Below are positions 42,197-50,957 of a stretch of 64,000 nucleotides of DNA, piece after piece (position 1 is the first letter of the stretch; the number at the start of each line of letters is the position of its first letter). A program made the position numbers and the translations under genes. Where the stretch lies: NCBI GenBank assembly GCA_963803115.1, contig CAWDLN010000001.1:372001-436000 (forward strand), read 5' to 3'. The DNA is from DATBGZ01 sp963803115. GTDB lineage: Bacteria > Actinomycetota > Actinomycetes > Mycobacteriales > Micromonosporaceae. The notes beneath the pieces were generated by a model. It searched no databases. It was not told where the DNA came from and was given only the letters and a program-made list of their open reading frames with translations.

Positions 42197-44191
42197 TCAG
42201 CCCGGACCGCCGGAGACTGTCCACAGTGTCGTGTCGATCAGGAGGCTCCGCCGGATCGGCAGGGGGTAGCCACCGTTGTTCACGGTGCCGGGGTGGCTCA
42301 CGAAGCCCACTTCGGTGATGGCGTTCCCGCTGAGCCGGAGCACCAGCGCGCCGGAGTTGGACGGGGCGACGCGGCTGGAGGTCGCCGACGCGCTCGCGGG
42401 TCCGCCGTTGGGCTCGACCGGTATGGGCGTGCCGTACCGGCTCTGCAACGGGATCACGATCAGACCACTGTTCTTCTGGTACAGGAACGCGTGTGGATCG
42501 AACTCGGCCTCGGAGTAGCTGCCGGGCAGCGTGTATTTCGCCAGCCGCGTGGGATCGGTCAGGTCGCCCACGTCGAAGAGGGAGACCTGGGTGCCGGTGA
42601 CGCGGCCCCCCTCAGTCGCGTCCTGCCCGACGCCGATGAGTCGGGAGCCGTCGGCCGGGTGCAGGTAGGCCGAGTAGCCCGGAATCTTCAATGCCCCCTT
42701 GACGGTGGGGTTGGTCGGATCGCCAAGGTCGAGCGTGTACAGCGGATCGGTTTGCCGGAACGTCACGACATAGCCGACCGTCTGCACGAACCGCACCGCG
42801 TAGATGCGCTCGCCCTTGCCGAGGCCTTCTACCGATCCAACCTGCTTGAGCTGCCCGCCGTCCTCGGCCAGTACATACACGCCGGACTGCGACTGGTTCG
42901 CCGGGCCGTTCTGGTTGACGACCGAGTCGGTGGTGGACGCGACCCGGAGGTGTCCGTCCCATTCGGACATCGCGTATTGGTTGATCAGGTGACCGGGCAC
43001 GCTGCCACCGGCGACGAACCGCGGCGCCCCCTTCCCGGACGTATCGAACTTGTAGATCTCGGTGCCGGCCGTCGCGGGCGTGCTCTTCGCAGTGCCGGCG
43101 GCAAAGGCCGGAACGGTGAAGCGCCAGGCCTGGTTGCTGGCCACGTAGAGGCTCTTCTCGCTGCCGTACACGGTGTCGCCATCGGCCACAATGGACACTG
43201 GGCTGCCGTTGTCGAGGCCGTCTCGGCCGATGTCGAAGCTCAGCACCGTGAGCATGTTTGTGCCGGAGTACGAGGCCGGGCGGCTTATCGACTCACAGCC
43301 AACCTGGCTGCGTGTGGTGTGACCATTGGTCGTAACCTCGAGCCGAGGAGCCCAGTCGGCGATGTCACTGGCGTCGATGACGGCCTTGTTGGCCGTGACG
43401 CGTTCCTCGTCGGTTCCGTTCTGAGGCGTCGGGAACTCCAGCCGCGGCGCGGATCGCACCACCACGCGGGCGGTCGGGCCGACCTGCCTGGCGTCGACGA
43501 TGAAGCCGTCGGCGTGGGCCCGGGAGATGATGCGTGGAGCGGTCAGGTCAACCAGGATCAGGCTCGTGCCGGCGATCGGGCTGCGGGTGTCCGGCGCACC
43601 GATCTTGCCGCCGGAGATCGCGTCCTCGACCACGGCGCCGCCGTAGACCGCCTGGTTCGAGAGCACCAGGGCGTGGTCGCCAGCGAGGAGGAGGTCGGCG
43701 TCGTACCCGCGGCCGTTCTCGCCAAGGTCGATCGCGCCCACGAGACGCCGGCTCGCCGCGTCCACCACCGTGACCCGCCCGCCGGACACGGTGACGATGC
43801 GCTTGCCGTCGGTCTTGACCAGGTCGGGCTCGTCCACATTGGACTCGTGGGTGTTCGTGCCGGTGTAGTCCGGAGTGCTGGCCTTGGCGGAGTCACCGGC
43901 CGTGCTGGGGACCGGGAGTGCGTTCGTCGCTTGGGGTGGGACGGCGGCGCCCTCCCGCGTCGCGCCGGTGTCCATGGCGTATCCGTTGATTAGGCCGTAC
44001 GGCCCGACCACCGCCTTGGCCGCGACCCGCAGTCCGTCCAGGGCCTGGGCGCAAGAGTCGAAGAAGACCAGTTGGTACGAGCCCATGCGCACGCCTCGGT
44101 CGGTGGCGTTGTCGCGGGTACACCCGGCGGCGGCGAGGCACGTGAACGCGGCGAGTCCGGCCACCAGCCGGCGGCGGGCGAGTCCTGTCAT
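42197..44191 (-). CDS. Beta-propeller lipoprotein (C-terminal frame break)
   Basis: A 664-residue protein. The signal peptide ends in a lipobox LAAAGC with the acylated Cys at about residue 24. The body matches secreted proteins with a C-terminal beta-propeller (Beta_propel family): THESNVDEPDLVKTDGKRIV, then blades such as LYVASNQAWRF, VRFVQTVGYVVTFRQTDPLY and LDLGDPTNPTVKGALKIPGY. The open frame stops at VSGGPG, but one base shifted near 42203-42210 continues as GLMASDSRSLARLAWIP with a stop at 42144-42146, the normal family ending. The start overlaps the Lrp gene stop (ATGA). Ligand unknown. Confidence 0.85.
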   Translation of the reverse strand: MTGLARRRLVAGLAAFTCLAAAGCTRDNATDRGVRMGSYQLVFFDSCAQALDGLRVAAKAVVGPYGLINGYAMDTGATREGAAVPPQATNALPVPSTAGDSAKASTPDYTGTNTHESNVDEPDLVKTDGKRIVTVSGGRVTVVDAASRRLVGAIDLGENGRGYDADLLLAGDHALVLSNQAVYGGAVVEDAISGGKIGAPDTRSPIAGTSLILVDLTAPRIISRAHADGFIVDARQVGPTARVVVRSAPRLEFPTPQNGTDEERVTANKAVIDASDIADWAPRLEVTTNGHTTRSQVGCESISRPASYSGTNMLTVLSFDIGRDGLDNGSPVSIVADGDTVYGSEKSLYVASNQAWRFTVPAFAAGTAKSTPATAGTEIYKFDTSGKGAPRFVAGGSVPGHLINQYAMSEWDGHLRVASTTDSVVNQNGPANQSQSGVYVLAEDGGQLKQVGSVEGLGKGERIYAVRFVQTVGYVVTFRQTDPLYTLDLGDPTNPTVKGALKIPGYSAYLHPADGSRLIGVGQDATEGGRVTGTQVSLFDVGDLTDPTRLAKYTLPGSYSEAEFDPHAFLYQKNSGLIVIPLQSRYGTPIPVEPNGGPASASATSSRVAPSNSGALVLRLSGNAITEVGFVSHPGTVNNGGYPLPIRRSLLIDTTLWTVSGGPG

Positions 44192-44694
44192 GCCCCGTTC
44201 GACGTGGACATGCCGGCACCGGTTCCCATGGGCGGTGGGGAACCATCGATCAGGCGGGAGAGGACGATCATGCTGCGAGTCGAGGTAATGAAACTCTCCG
44301 ACCGCAGTCGCTCAAGCGCCTGCTCAAGGTGTGGGATGTCGGCCGCTCGCAAGTGGACGAGGGCGTCCGCCTCCCCGGAGATGGTGTAGGCGCCGATCAC
44401 CGCCGGATGCCGTCTCGCCGCGGCCGCGATCTGCGCCGGAGTGGTACGGCCGGTGCAGAACAACTCGACGAAGGCCTCGGTGGTGCCGCCGACCGCCGCT
44501 GGGTCGACCACCGCGGTGAATCCCCTGATCACTCCAGCGGACCGAAGCCGATCCACCCGCCGTTTCACCGCCGGCGCCGAGAGCGAGACGACCTGCCCGA
44601 TCTCGGCGAACGAAGCTCGGGCGTCGGCGGTCAGCACCGCAATGATCGCATGGTCTGTCTGGTCAAGGTGCAACGAATCGCCTCTCGCGCGCAA
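44188..44694 (-). CDS. Lrp/AsnC-family transcriptional regulator
   Basis: A 168-residue regulator. N-terminal helix-turn-helix: LDQTDHAIIAVLTADARASF and LSAPAVKRRVDRLRSAGVI. The C-terminal ligand-binding RAM/ACT-like domain includes AFVELFCTGRTTPAQI and AYTISGEADALVHLRA. A 25-residue tail follows. It is divergent from the dimethylargininase gene by 46 bases. Lrp regulators are often paired with arginine/ornithine genes, so that gene is the likely target. It also overlaps the beta-propeller gene, an unusual operon partner. GTG 44694 is used; TTG 44673 is possible. Confidence 0.88.
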   Translation of the reverse strand: MRARGDSLHLDQTDHAIIAVLTADARASFAEIGQVVSLSAPAVKRRVDRLRSAGVIRGFTAVVDPAAVGGTTEAFVELFCTGRTTPAQIAAAARRHPAVIGAYTISGEADALVHLRAADIPHLEQALERLRSESFITSTRSMIVLSRLIDGSPPPMGTGAGMSTSNGA

Positions 44695-44740
44695 CGATCA
44701 CGACTGTTTCCCTCCGTTCAGGCTACCTACGTTGGTGCCC

Positions 44741-45565
44741 ATGAGCCCCGAGCCACGTCCGCGCCGCTATCTCATGTGCGCCCCGGAGCATTTCGCCGTC
44801 GAGTACGCGATCAACTCGTGGATGGACCCAGGCCGACCTGTCGACAACGGCCTCGCCCGGCGTCAATGGGAGGAGCTGAGGCACACGCTGGTCGGGCTGG
44901 GACACATCGTCGACACGTTGCCGCCCGTGCCCGGCTTGCCCGACATCGTCTTCGCGGCCAACGGGGCGTTCTCCGTGGACGGGATCGTCTATGGTGCCCG
45001 GTTCCGATTCCCACAACGATCGGCCGAGGCGGCGGCACATCGCGCGTACTACGAGGCGGATCCGGCGACGTGGAAGTTCGTGGCACCGGAGCGGACCAAC
45101 GAGGGTGAGGGCGACTTCGCCTATCTGCCGGACGTCGACGGCGGCCTGATCCTCGCCGGCCACGGGTTCCGTACCGAGCCGGCCGCGCACACGGAGGCGC
45201 AGGAGGCGCTCGGTCATCCCGTGCTGTCGCTGCGCCTTGTCGATGCACGCTTCTACCACCTAGACGTCGCGCTCGCCGCCCTTGACGACACGAACATCGC
45301 CTACTACCCGGAGGCGTTCTCGGGCGGATCTCAGCGCGTGCTGCGGCGGCTGTTCCCCGACTCGGTACGAGTCGACCTCGACGACGCCCTCGCGTTCGGG
45401 TTGAACCTGGTCAGCGACGGACGGCATGTGGTCCTCCCCGCGGAGGCCGAATCGCTGGCGCAGAAGCTTTCCTCCATCGGGTATGTGCCGGTGCCCGTCG
45501 AGTTGGGGGAGCTGAAAAAGGGCGGCGGCAGCGTGAAGTGCTGCGTGGCCGAACTGCGTCCCTGA
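44741..45565 (+). CDS. ddaH: Dimethylargininase (DDAH)/amidinotransferase-fold hydrolase
   Basis: A 274-residue enzyme. Family motifs: YLMCAPEHFAVEYAINSWMD, PDIVFAANGAFSVDG, GEGDFAYLP, LRLVDARFYHLDVALA and the C-terminal catalytic cysteine region GGGSVKCCVAELRP. It would hydrolyse methylated arginine to citrulline and methylamines, or act on a related guanidine compound. The divergent Lrp-type regulator supports a role in arginine/ornithine metabolism. In many Actinobacteria rocD follows; it is not here. Confidence 0.87.
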   Translation: MSPEPRPRRYLMCAPEHFAVEYAINSWMDPGRPVDNGLARRQWEELRHTLVGLGHIVDTLPPVPGLPDIVFAANGAFSVDGIVYGARFRFPQRSAEAAAHRAYYEADPATWKFVAPERTNEGEGDFAYLPDVDGGLILAGHGFRTEPAAHTEAQEALGHPVLSLRLVDARFYHLDVALAALDDTNIAYYPEAFSGGSQRVLRRLFPDSVRVDLDDALAFGLNLVSDGRHVVLPAEAESLAQKLSSIGYVPVPVELGELKKGGGSVKCCVAELRP

Positions 45566-45649
45566 CACGTCTGTCCGCACGATCCTTCCGTTGCCTGGCA
45601 CCGCTACAGTCGGTGCGCCCGTTGATGCCTCATGAGGAGCTGCGCGCCC

Positions 45650-46135
45650 ATGCGTAAGTCGATGATTGTCGCCATGCTCGCGGCTATCGCTCTCGGTGGC
45701 GCGGCCGGCTGCGCACACCCCCAGAACGAGGTGCCGTTGCCCGGCGTGTCGCCGACGCGTACGACGCCCGCCACCACGACCACCACCGCGACGGGCGCCG
45801 ACGAAACCAAGACGGTGTGCGCCGAGGCGATCAGTGTGTCGAACAGCACCGCTACGACCCTGAAGTCGAAGCTCGCCGAGGGTCAGGCGGCGCTGGCGGC
45901 GAACAACCAGGCGGGCGCCCTGGCCGCGGCGACCGCCGCCAAGGCCGCCGCCAACGATTGGTCGACCAAGCTCAAATCACTCCAGTCCCGTCCGATCAAG
46001 CCCGCCGTCAAGACGGTGCTGTCGGATGGCATCACCATGATCGATGCGCTCACGGCTTCGACGAACATCAACCCCGCCGATGCCGAGGCCAAGCTCAACG
46101 ACTTCACCTCGAAGCTCGCCGCCGCCTGCGCTTAG
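45650..46135 (+). CDS. Small alanine-rich lipoprotein
   Basis: A 161-residue protein from ATG 45650. Signal peptide MRKSMIVAMLAAIALGGAAG with lipobox GAAGC, then a Pro/Thr-rich linker (VSPTRTTPATTTTTA). A helical domain with ETKTVCAEAISVSN and a C-terminal AAACA follows. The two cysteines could form a disulfide closing a helical bundle. The Ala-rich helix resembles small secreted actinobacterial proteins without known function. GAGGAG lies 11 bases upstream. Confidence 0.75.
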   Translation: MRKSMIVAMLAAIALGGAAGCAHPQNEVPLPGVSPTRTTPATTTTTATGADETKTVCAEAISVSNSTATTLKSKLAEGQAALAANNQAGALAAATAAKAAANDWSTKLKSLQSRPIKPAVKTVLSDGITMIDALTASTNINPADAEAKLNDFTSKLAAACA

Positions 46136-46782
46136 GGTTTGCCACCGCGGCGTTCCGTCACGGAGCGCGACGACCCGGGTCACCGGGCGCGGCGTCTTGG
46201 CCGAGGCTGGAGCGGTCCGTCCTCCATGGTCGCCGGGCGCGCTGTCAACACGCTTGCCTGGTGGCTGCTGTAACCCCGTGCCAGGTGATCTTTCGCTGAC
46301 GTCACCGGGCACAGTCGGGGCGGATTTCTGATGGATCGAGGCCACAGTGATCTTGCCGCGCTGCCCGCCGACTGACGGGCGTCTATGCCGAGGGCAGTGA
46401 CAGACGAGGCGAGGCGCGGGACGGTGGAATGCGGCGAAGCGGAGTGTGGCGTGGCGGAGTGCGGGGAAGCGGAGTGCGGCGGAGCGGGCAGGCGCTGGGC
46501 TCTTGGTCACCGGGCGCACTGTGCGGGCGGTTTGCGCTGCTAGCAGCCCTAAGACCGTACCGGGTGATCTTGGTGCGAGGTCACGTGGTGCACTTCGGTG
46601 GCGCAGCCAAGCCCATCGGAACCACGGTGATCTTGGGGCGGTGACGGTCGAGTACCTTACGTGGAGGCGGGCGCAGCCGAAGGCGTCGATGGTGGGCGGA
46701 GGTTGTCACATCGAGCGGAGCGGGGCACCGGTCGATTCGGCGTTCTTCGGCGGTTTGTGCGGGCATCGGGCAGTCTTTATGC
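46136..46782. other. Repeat-rich intergenic region
   Basis: No protein-coding frame here is convincing. It holds two similar blocks of about 140 bases (46225-46360 and 46502-46642), each with GGTCRCCGGGCGC, then GGTGATCTT about 57 bases later and another GTGATCTT about 60 bases after that. A third partial start lies at 46178. A 4 x 15-base tandem repeat sits between the blocks (46426-46485). The GTSATCTTG ends recall the outer arms of the dispersed hairpin repeats. Confidence 0.7.
46426..46485. repeat. Tandem repeat, four 15-base units
   Basis: Four consecutive copies of a GGAGTGCGGSGAAGC-like unit lie at 46426, 46441, 46456 and 46471, with one to three differences each. They sit between the two larger similar blocks in the non-coding region. 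Confidence 0.85.
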
Positions 46783-48420
46783 GTGACCTCTGCGCTCGGT
46801 GACAGGCGCGTCGCGCCCAGTGACATCGACGCCGCGCTCGTCCAGTTGCGCGCGGTCGTGGCCGCCGCGAGGTTCCCGTTGGAGCTGCCCAGTGCCGGGC
46901 CGGCACGGGACGGCGCGAAGACCCTCATCGCGCAGCTCGACGACTATCTGATTCCGCGCCTGCGCCGCCTCGACGCCCCGCTGCTCGCGGTGCTCGGCGG
47001 GTCAACGGGCGCGGGCAAGTCGACGCTGGTCAACAGCCTGATCCGGGCCCCCATCAGCAAGACCGGAGCCCTACGACCCACCACGCGGGCACCGGTGCTC
47101 GTGTGCCACCCCGATGACGGCGTCTGGTTTGGCGAACGGTCGCTGCTGTCGGGCCTCGCTCGTTCGACCCGCCCGGGCGAGGACGTGCTTCAGGTCGTGA
47201 CCGCGCCCTTCCTCCGCCCAGGGCTGGCGCTACTGGACGCACCGGACATCAACTCGGTCGTGGCGGCCAACCGTGAGCTCGGTCGGGAGCTGCTGGACGC
47301 CGCCGATCTGTGGCTCTTTGTGACGACGGCCGCCCGATACGCCGACGCGGTGCCCTGGCAGGTGCTGCGGGGTGCTCGTGATCGCGGCACCGTCGTGGCG
47401 ATCGTCCTGGACCGGGTACCGCCGGAGGGGAGGCAGGAGATCGCGGCGGACTTTGGGCGCATGCTGCGCGAGCAGTATCTCGGCGGCGCCCCGCTGTTCG
47501 TGGTCAATGAGTCCACGTTGGACGGACACGGGCTGCTCCCCGAGCTCGACGTCGCCCCGATCAAGTCGTGGTTGGACATGATCGCCTCGAGCACCATCCA
47601 GCGCCGCGGGATGGTGCGGCGCACCGTGCTCGGCGCAGTCGCCGCGGCGACCGCCCGAACCGAGGCGTTCGCTGAGGCGGCCGACGACCAGACGAACGCG
47701 GTGGCCTCGCTCGCCCTTGTGCCCCGCGAGGCGTACGGACGAGCGATGTCCGATGTGGAGAGTCACGTTCGCGGCGGGTCGGCCCTGCGCGGCGAGGGCT
47801 ACGTCCGGTGGCAGGATCTCATCGCGAACGGGGATCTCGACCGCGCGCTGCGCAGGCGCGACCGCGAATCTGCGGGCGCGGCTGGTATCGCTTTCATGAC
47901 CACGACAGTGGGAATGCTCGCGTCGCTCGTGGTAGAGGCCGGCACCACCGCGGCCGAGGAGGTCGCACATCGGTGGCGAATGGAACCGGCCGGCCGGCAG
48001 CTGCTCACCACCGACGAGACTTTGGGTCGCCCCTGGGCCGGATTCAGCGACGCCGCCCATGACCTCGTGCATGTTTGGCAGGTCTGGCTTCGTGAGCGGT
48101 CGGCAGGCAACGGCGCGGTCGAGCTGCTCGCGATGATCGCCACAGTCGCACCTCCGGCCGAGGAGATAATCGCGGACGGTGGTCCGGCGGACACGCTGCG
48201 CGCCGTAATGGGCGACCCCACGGCGTCAACCCTGGGTGGGCAGGCCCGATCGGAGCTTCTGTTCCGGGTCGGTGTGCTCTTCGCGGCCGAGGTCGACCGT
48301 CGGCGGGCCACGATCGAAACGCTCGGGGTTGATCCCGGACTCAGCGGCCGGTTGCGGGAACACGGAGCTCAGGTGGGTGTCGCCCGTCATCTCTACACGG
48401 CGACGAGTGCGGCCGCATGA
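46783..48420 (+). CDS. Dynamin-like GTPase, first of a pair
   Basis: A 545-residue protein. The P-loop GGSTGAGKST is at about 72-81, switch region TTRAPVLV and G3 LLDAPDINS follow. The usual NKxD is replaced by VLDRVP, as in many bacterial dynamin-like or YfjP-type GTPases. The C-terminal 300 residues are mostly helical with a hydrophobic stretch (AGIAFMTTTVGMLASLVVE, near 365-383) that may contact the membrane. The stop overlaps the next GTPase start (ATGA), so they are made together, as with other paired bacterial dynamins that act as hetero-oligomers in membrane remodelling. GTG 46783 is used. Confidence 0.85.
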   Translation: MTSALGDRRVAPSDIDAALVQLRAVVAAARFPLELPSAGPARDGAKTLIAQLDDYLIPRLRRLDAPLLAVLGGSTGAGKSTLVNSLIRAPISKTGALRPTTRAPVLVCHPDDGVWFGERSLLSGLARSTRPGEDVLQVVTAPFLRPGLALLDAPDINSVVAANRELGRELLDAADLWLFVTTAARYADAVPWQVLRGARDRGTVVAIVLDRVPPEGRQEIAADFGRMLREQYLGGAPLFVVNESTLDGHGLLPELDVAPIKSWLDMIASSTIQRRGMVRRTVLGAVAAATARTEAFAEAADDQTNAVASLALVPREAYGRAMSDVESHVRGGSALRGEGYVRWQDLIANGDLDRALRRRDRESAGAAGIAFMTTTVGMLASLVVEAGTTAAEEVAHRWRMEPAGRQLLTTDETLGRPWAGFSDAAHDLVHVWQVWLRERSAGNGAVELLAMIATVAPPAEEIIADGGPADTLRAVMGDPTASTLGGQARSELLFRVGVLFAAEVDRRRATIETLGVDPGLSGRLREHGAQVGVARHLYTATSAAA

Positions 48421-49949
48421 ATCCGTCCACAGTAGACGCTGAGTTGGCCCGGCGGTTCGAAGCGTTCGGTCGGTTCACGCGCGTGACCGAGGCACATCTT
48501 GCCCCGGAGGAGGCGCCCGCATTAGCGCGGGCGCAAGCGCTCGTCGACCGGGCGTCAACGCGGCTGCGCCTGTGCGCGGGTCCCGATGGCGACCACACCG
48601 TGGTCGCCATCGCTGGGGCAACAGGTGTCGGCAAGTCCAGCCTGTTCAACGTGCTGGCTCGAATGGAGCTCTCACCCGCGGGCCTTCTGCGTCCGACGAC
48701 CGGCCAGCCGCACGCCTGTGTGTGGAATCCCCGGGGCGCCGAGGAGTTGTTGGACTGGCTCGGCGTGCAGGCTCAGCACCGGTTCGTGCGGGAGAGCGCG
48801 CTCGATGCCGAGGACGAGGCCCCATTGCGCGGGCTCGTCCTCCTCGATCTGCCCGATGTGGACTCTGTCGCCACCGACCACCGGGTTTTGTCCGACCGGC
48901 TCGTCGGCATCGTCGACCTCGTGATCTGGGTGCTCGACCCACAGAAGTACGCCGACCAGGCCGTGCACGAGCAGTACCTGCGCCGGGCGGGTGCATTGCG
49001 GGACGTGACCATGGTCGTGTTCAACCAGATCGACCGGCTCACGCCGACGGACGCCGCCCGATGCCGGGCCGATCTCGCTCGGCTGGTCGAGTTGGACGGC
49101 CTGCCGGGCGTACCCGTGATCGGTACGTCCACTGTGACCGGTGGCGGCATCGATGAGGTACGGGAACTGCTGGAGAAGACCGTGGCCGGCCGGCCCGCCG
49201 CGATGGCCCGGCTTGAAGGAGAGCTCGATGCCGCAGTGGAGTCGCTGACCCCATTGGTTCCGGTGGTCGCCATCGACGAGGACGAACTGAACCGAGACGC
49301 CGTATCACGGCTGGCCGCCGGCTTCGCCACCGCGTCTGGCGTCGCGGCCGTGACCGGCGATGCCGAATCGACGTACCAGCGCCGGGCCGGCGTCCTGCGT
49401 TGGCCGTGGCAGCGGGCTCCCGACCTGCCGGGCATCCCATCGGCGGACCCGGCCGCGGTCGCAGTGGCCGTACGGCAGTTGACCGTGCACGCGGCGGCGG
49501 GGCTGCCGTTGCCGTGGGTGGAGCAGCTTCGCGCGGCAGCCACGGCCGACCTGGGAAGGCTGCCGGGTGAGCTCGGCCGAGCGCTGAAGGCGGCCAGGGG
49601 TCGTCCGCCCGGCGTCGGGATCTGGCGGCTCCTGCGCCTGCTGTGGTTGCTGGCCGTTCTCGCGGCCATTGGCGGGATCGCCTGGGCCGGGGTTACCTGG
49701 GGGCAGCACCCGCGGCCATGGCTGCCCGTGGTTGTGGCCGGCGGCGGTCTCGGGGTGGCGATCGTGTTGCCTGGGCTGACGATTCCGGTCACCCGCCTTC
49801 GGGCTCGCCGGTACCGACGGGTGGTTTCCCAGCGTCTCGATCAGGCCACGCTCGCCATCGCGAACGAGGCTGTTGATCCGGTACGGCGGGTCCTGCGCGA
49901 CTACACCGAGGCGCTAAGCGCGCTGGCGGAGGCCCGCACGACCGGCTGA
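48417..49949 (+). CDS. Dynamin-like/YfjP-type GTPase with membrane helices, second of a pair
   Basis: A 510-residue protein. G1 GATGVGKSS (about 67-75), LRPTTGQPHACVW as switch I, G3 LLDLPDVDS and an NQID-type G4 (VVFNQIDRL). Two membrane helices lie near 402-455 (LLWLLAVLAAIGGIAWAGV and PWLPVVVAGGGLGVAIVL). A short coiled C-terminus follows. The first GTPase lacks strong transmembrane anchors, so this partner could recruit it to the membrane. A role in septation, vesicle formation or membrane repair is possible, but no direct evidence is in the sequence. Confidence 0.85.
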   Translation: MNPSTVDAELARRFEAFGRFTRVTEAHLAPEEAPALARAQALVDRASTRLRLCAGPDGDHTVVAIAGATGVGKSSLFNVLARMELSPAGLLRPTTGQPHACVWNPRGAEELLDWLGVQAQHRFVRESALDAEDEAPLRGLVLLDLPDVDSVATDHRVLSDRLVGIVDLVIWVLDPQKYADQAVHEQYLRRAGALRDVTMVVFNQIDRLTPTDAARCRADLARLVELDGLPGVPVIGTSTVTGGGIDEVRELLEKTVAGRPAAMARLEGELDAAVESLTPLVPVVAIDEDELNRDAVSRLAAGFATASGVAAVTGDAESTYQRRAGVLRWPWQRAPDLPGIPSADPAAVAVAVRQLTVHAAAGLPLPWVEQLRAAATADLGRLPGELGRALKAARGRPPGVGIWRLLRLLWLLAVLAAIGGIAWAGVTWGQHPRPWLPVVVAGGGLGVAIVLPGLTIPVTRLRARRYRRVVSQRLDQATLAIANEAVDPVRRVLRDYTEALSALAEARTTG

Positions 49950-49972
49950 ACCGGAGATGGCACGATCTCCCG

Positions 49973-50392
49973 ATGACGACGCGACTGGGTCTGCTCGTAC
50001 GCCCCGGCATGGCGGTTCTGGCGGCAATCAACGCTTGGTGGGGTGCCTGGGCTCGGTTCGCTCCACGTCATTTCTTCGACACGTTTCCGGGGTTCGGGCA
50101 TCACTGGACAGCCGCCTATCCGCCGTACAACGAGCATCTGGTGACCGACCTCGGGGCTACCTTCCTCACACTCGCCTTTCTGTTGGGCGCCGGGGCGGCC
50201 GTGCGTGACCGGTCCGTGCGGTGGATAGTGCTCGCCAGCGTCGGTCTGTTCAACCTGCTGCACCTGAGCTACCATGCCGTCCACTTAGGAGGGATGGCGG
50301 GCGTCGACGTCGCGGCCAGCCTGACCACGCTCGCGCTCGGAGTGGTCGCGCCGGCCGTTCTCGCCGTGTTGAACCGCTATACCAAACGTTGA
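49973..50392 (+). CDS. Small four-helix membrane protein
   Basis: A 139-residue protein with about four membrane helices (8-25, 60-77, 84-102, 112-131). WWGAWARFAPRHFFDTFPGFG and NLLHLSYHAVHLGGM supply aromatic and histidine-rich loops. It starts 23 bases after the dynamin pair, possibly in the same transcript. No known family was recognised with confidence; the overall look is DoxX/DUF4383-like. Function unknown. Confidence 0.7.
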   Translation: MTTRLGLLVRPGMAVLAAINAWWGAWARFAPRHFFDTFPGFGHHWTAAYPPYNEHLVTDLGATFLTLAFLLGAGAAVRDRSVRWIVLASVGLFNLLHLSYHAVHLGGMAGVDVAASLTTLALGVVAPAVLAVLNRYTKR

Positions 50393-50416
50393 ACCGCCAT
50401 ACGTAAGACTGTCAGG

Positions 50417-50947
50417 GTGACCATCCACGCCTCAGACCCATTCGCGACGCCGGATGACGCCCGGTCGCCGGTACGGCGACTGCGTGGCCGGTTGCCATCG
50501 GCGGTGACGATCTGGACGGCGTACGGCCGCGATGGCCGGCCGGCAGGGCTAACGGTCTCGTCCACCGTGGTGGTCGACGGCGACCCGGCTCACGTGCTCG
50601 GCGTGCTGGACGAGGAGGCCGACCTCTACGACGCCGCACGCGCATCGGGTCGGTTCGCGGTGCAGTTGCTGCGCGAAGGCGACGAGCAGCTCGCCGATCG
50701 GTTCGCTGGGCTACTGCCGGCGCCAGGTGGGCCTTTCGCCGAGGGGCGCTGGTACCGTACCGAGTTCGGCCCGGTCCGTCAGGGCCTCAACTCCTGGGCC
50801 GGCTGCCGACTCACCGAGAGCCGGCCGCTGGGTTGGGGGTTGCTCGTCGAGGCAACCGTTGAACGGGTTGAGCTCGCAGACGACGACGTGCCCCCGCTGG
50901 TCCATTACCGAGGACGATACGTCCGGGGCGCGTTCACGAACGGCTAG
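50417..50947 (+). CDS. Flavin reductase-like protein
   Basis: A 176-residue protein. RGRLPSAVTIWTAYGRDGRP and GLTVSSTVVVDGDPAHVLGVL form the FMN-binding split-barrel, with SGRFAVQLLREGDEQLADRF after it, as in actinobacterial flavin-reductase-domain proteins. Such proteins reduce free flavin for a partner monooxygenase or bind a flavin-like cofactor. GTG 50417 is 24 bases after the membrane-protein stop. No monooxygenase is nearby. Confidence 0.82.
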   Translation: MTIHASDPFATPDDARSPVRRLRGRLPSAVTIWTAYGRDGRPAGLTVSSTVVVDGDPAHVLGVLDEEADLYDAARASGRFAVQLLREGDEQLADRFAGLLPAPGGPFAEGRWYRTEFGPVRQGLNSWAGCRLTESRPLGWGLLVEATVERVELADDDVPPLVHYRGRYVRGAFTNG

Positions 50948-50957
50948 GGTGGGGCCC

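Noticed and set aside
41906..43993. Very long + strand open frame opposite the beta-propeller gene
   Set aside because: It lies antisense to a gene with a lipobox and family motifs. Its N-terminal part belongs to the frameshifted YbjN gene, and the rest is Arg/Gly/Val-rich shadow sequence typical of high GC.
46426..46485. Possible CRISPR-like array
   Set aside because: Units are 15 bases, directly adjacent and without unique spacers, and no cas gene is in the window.
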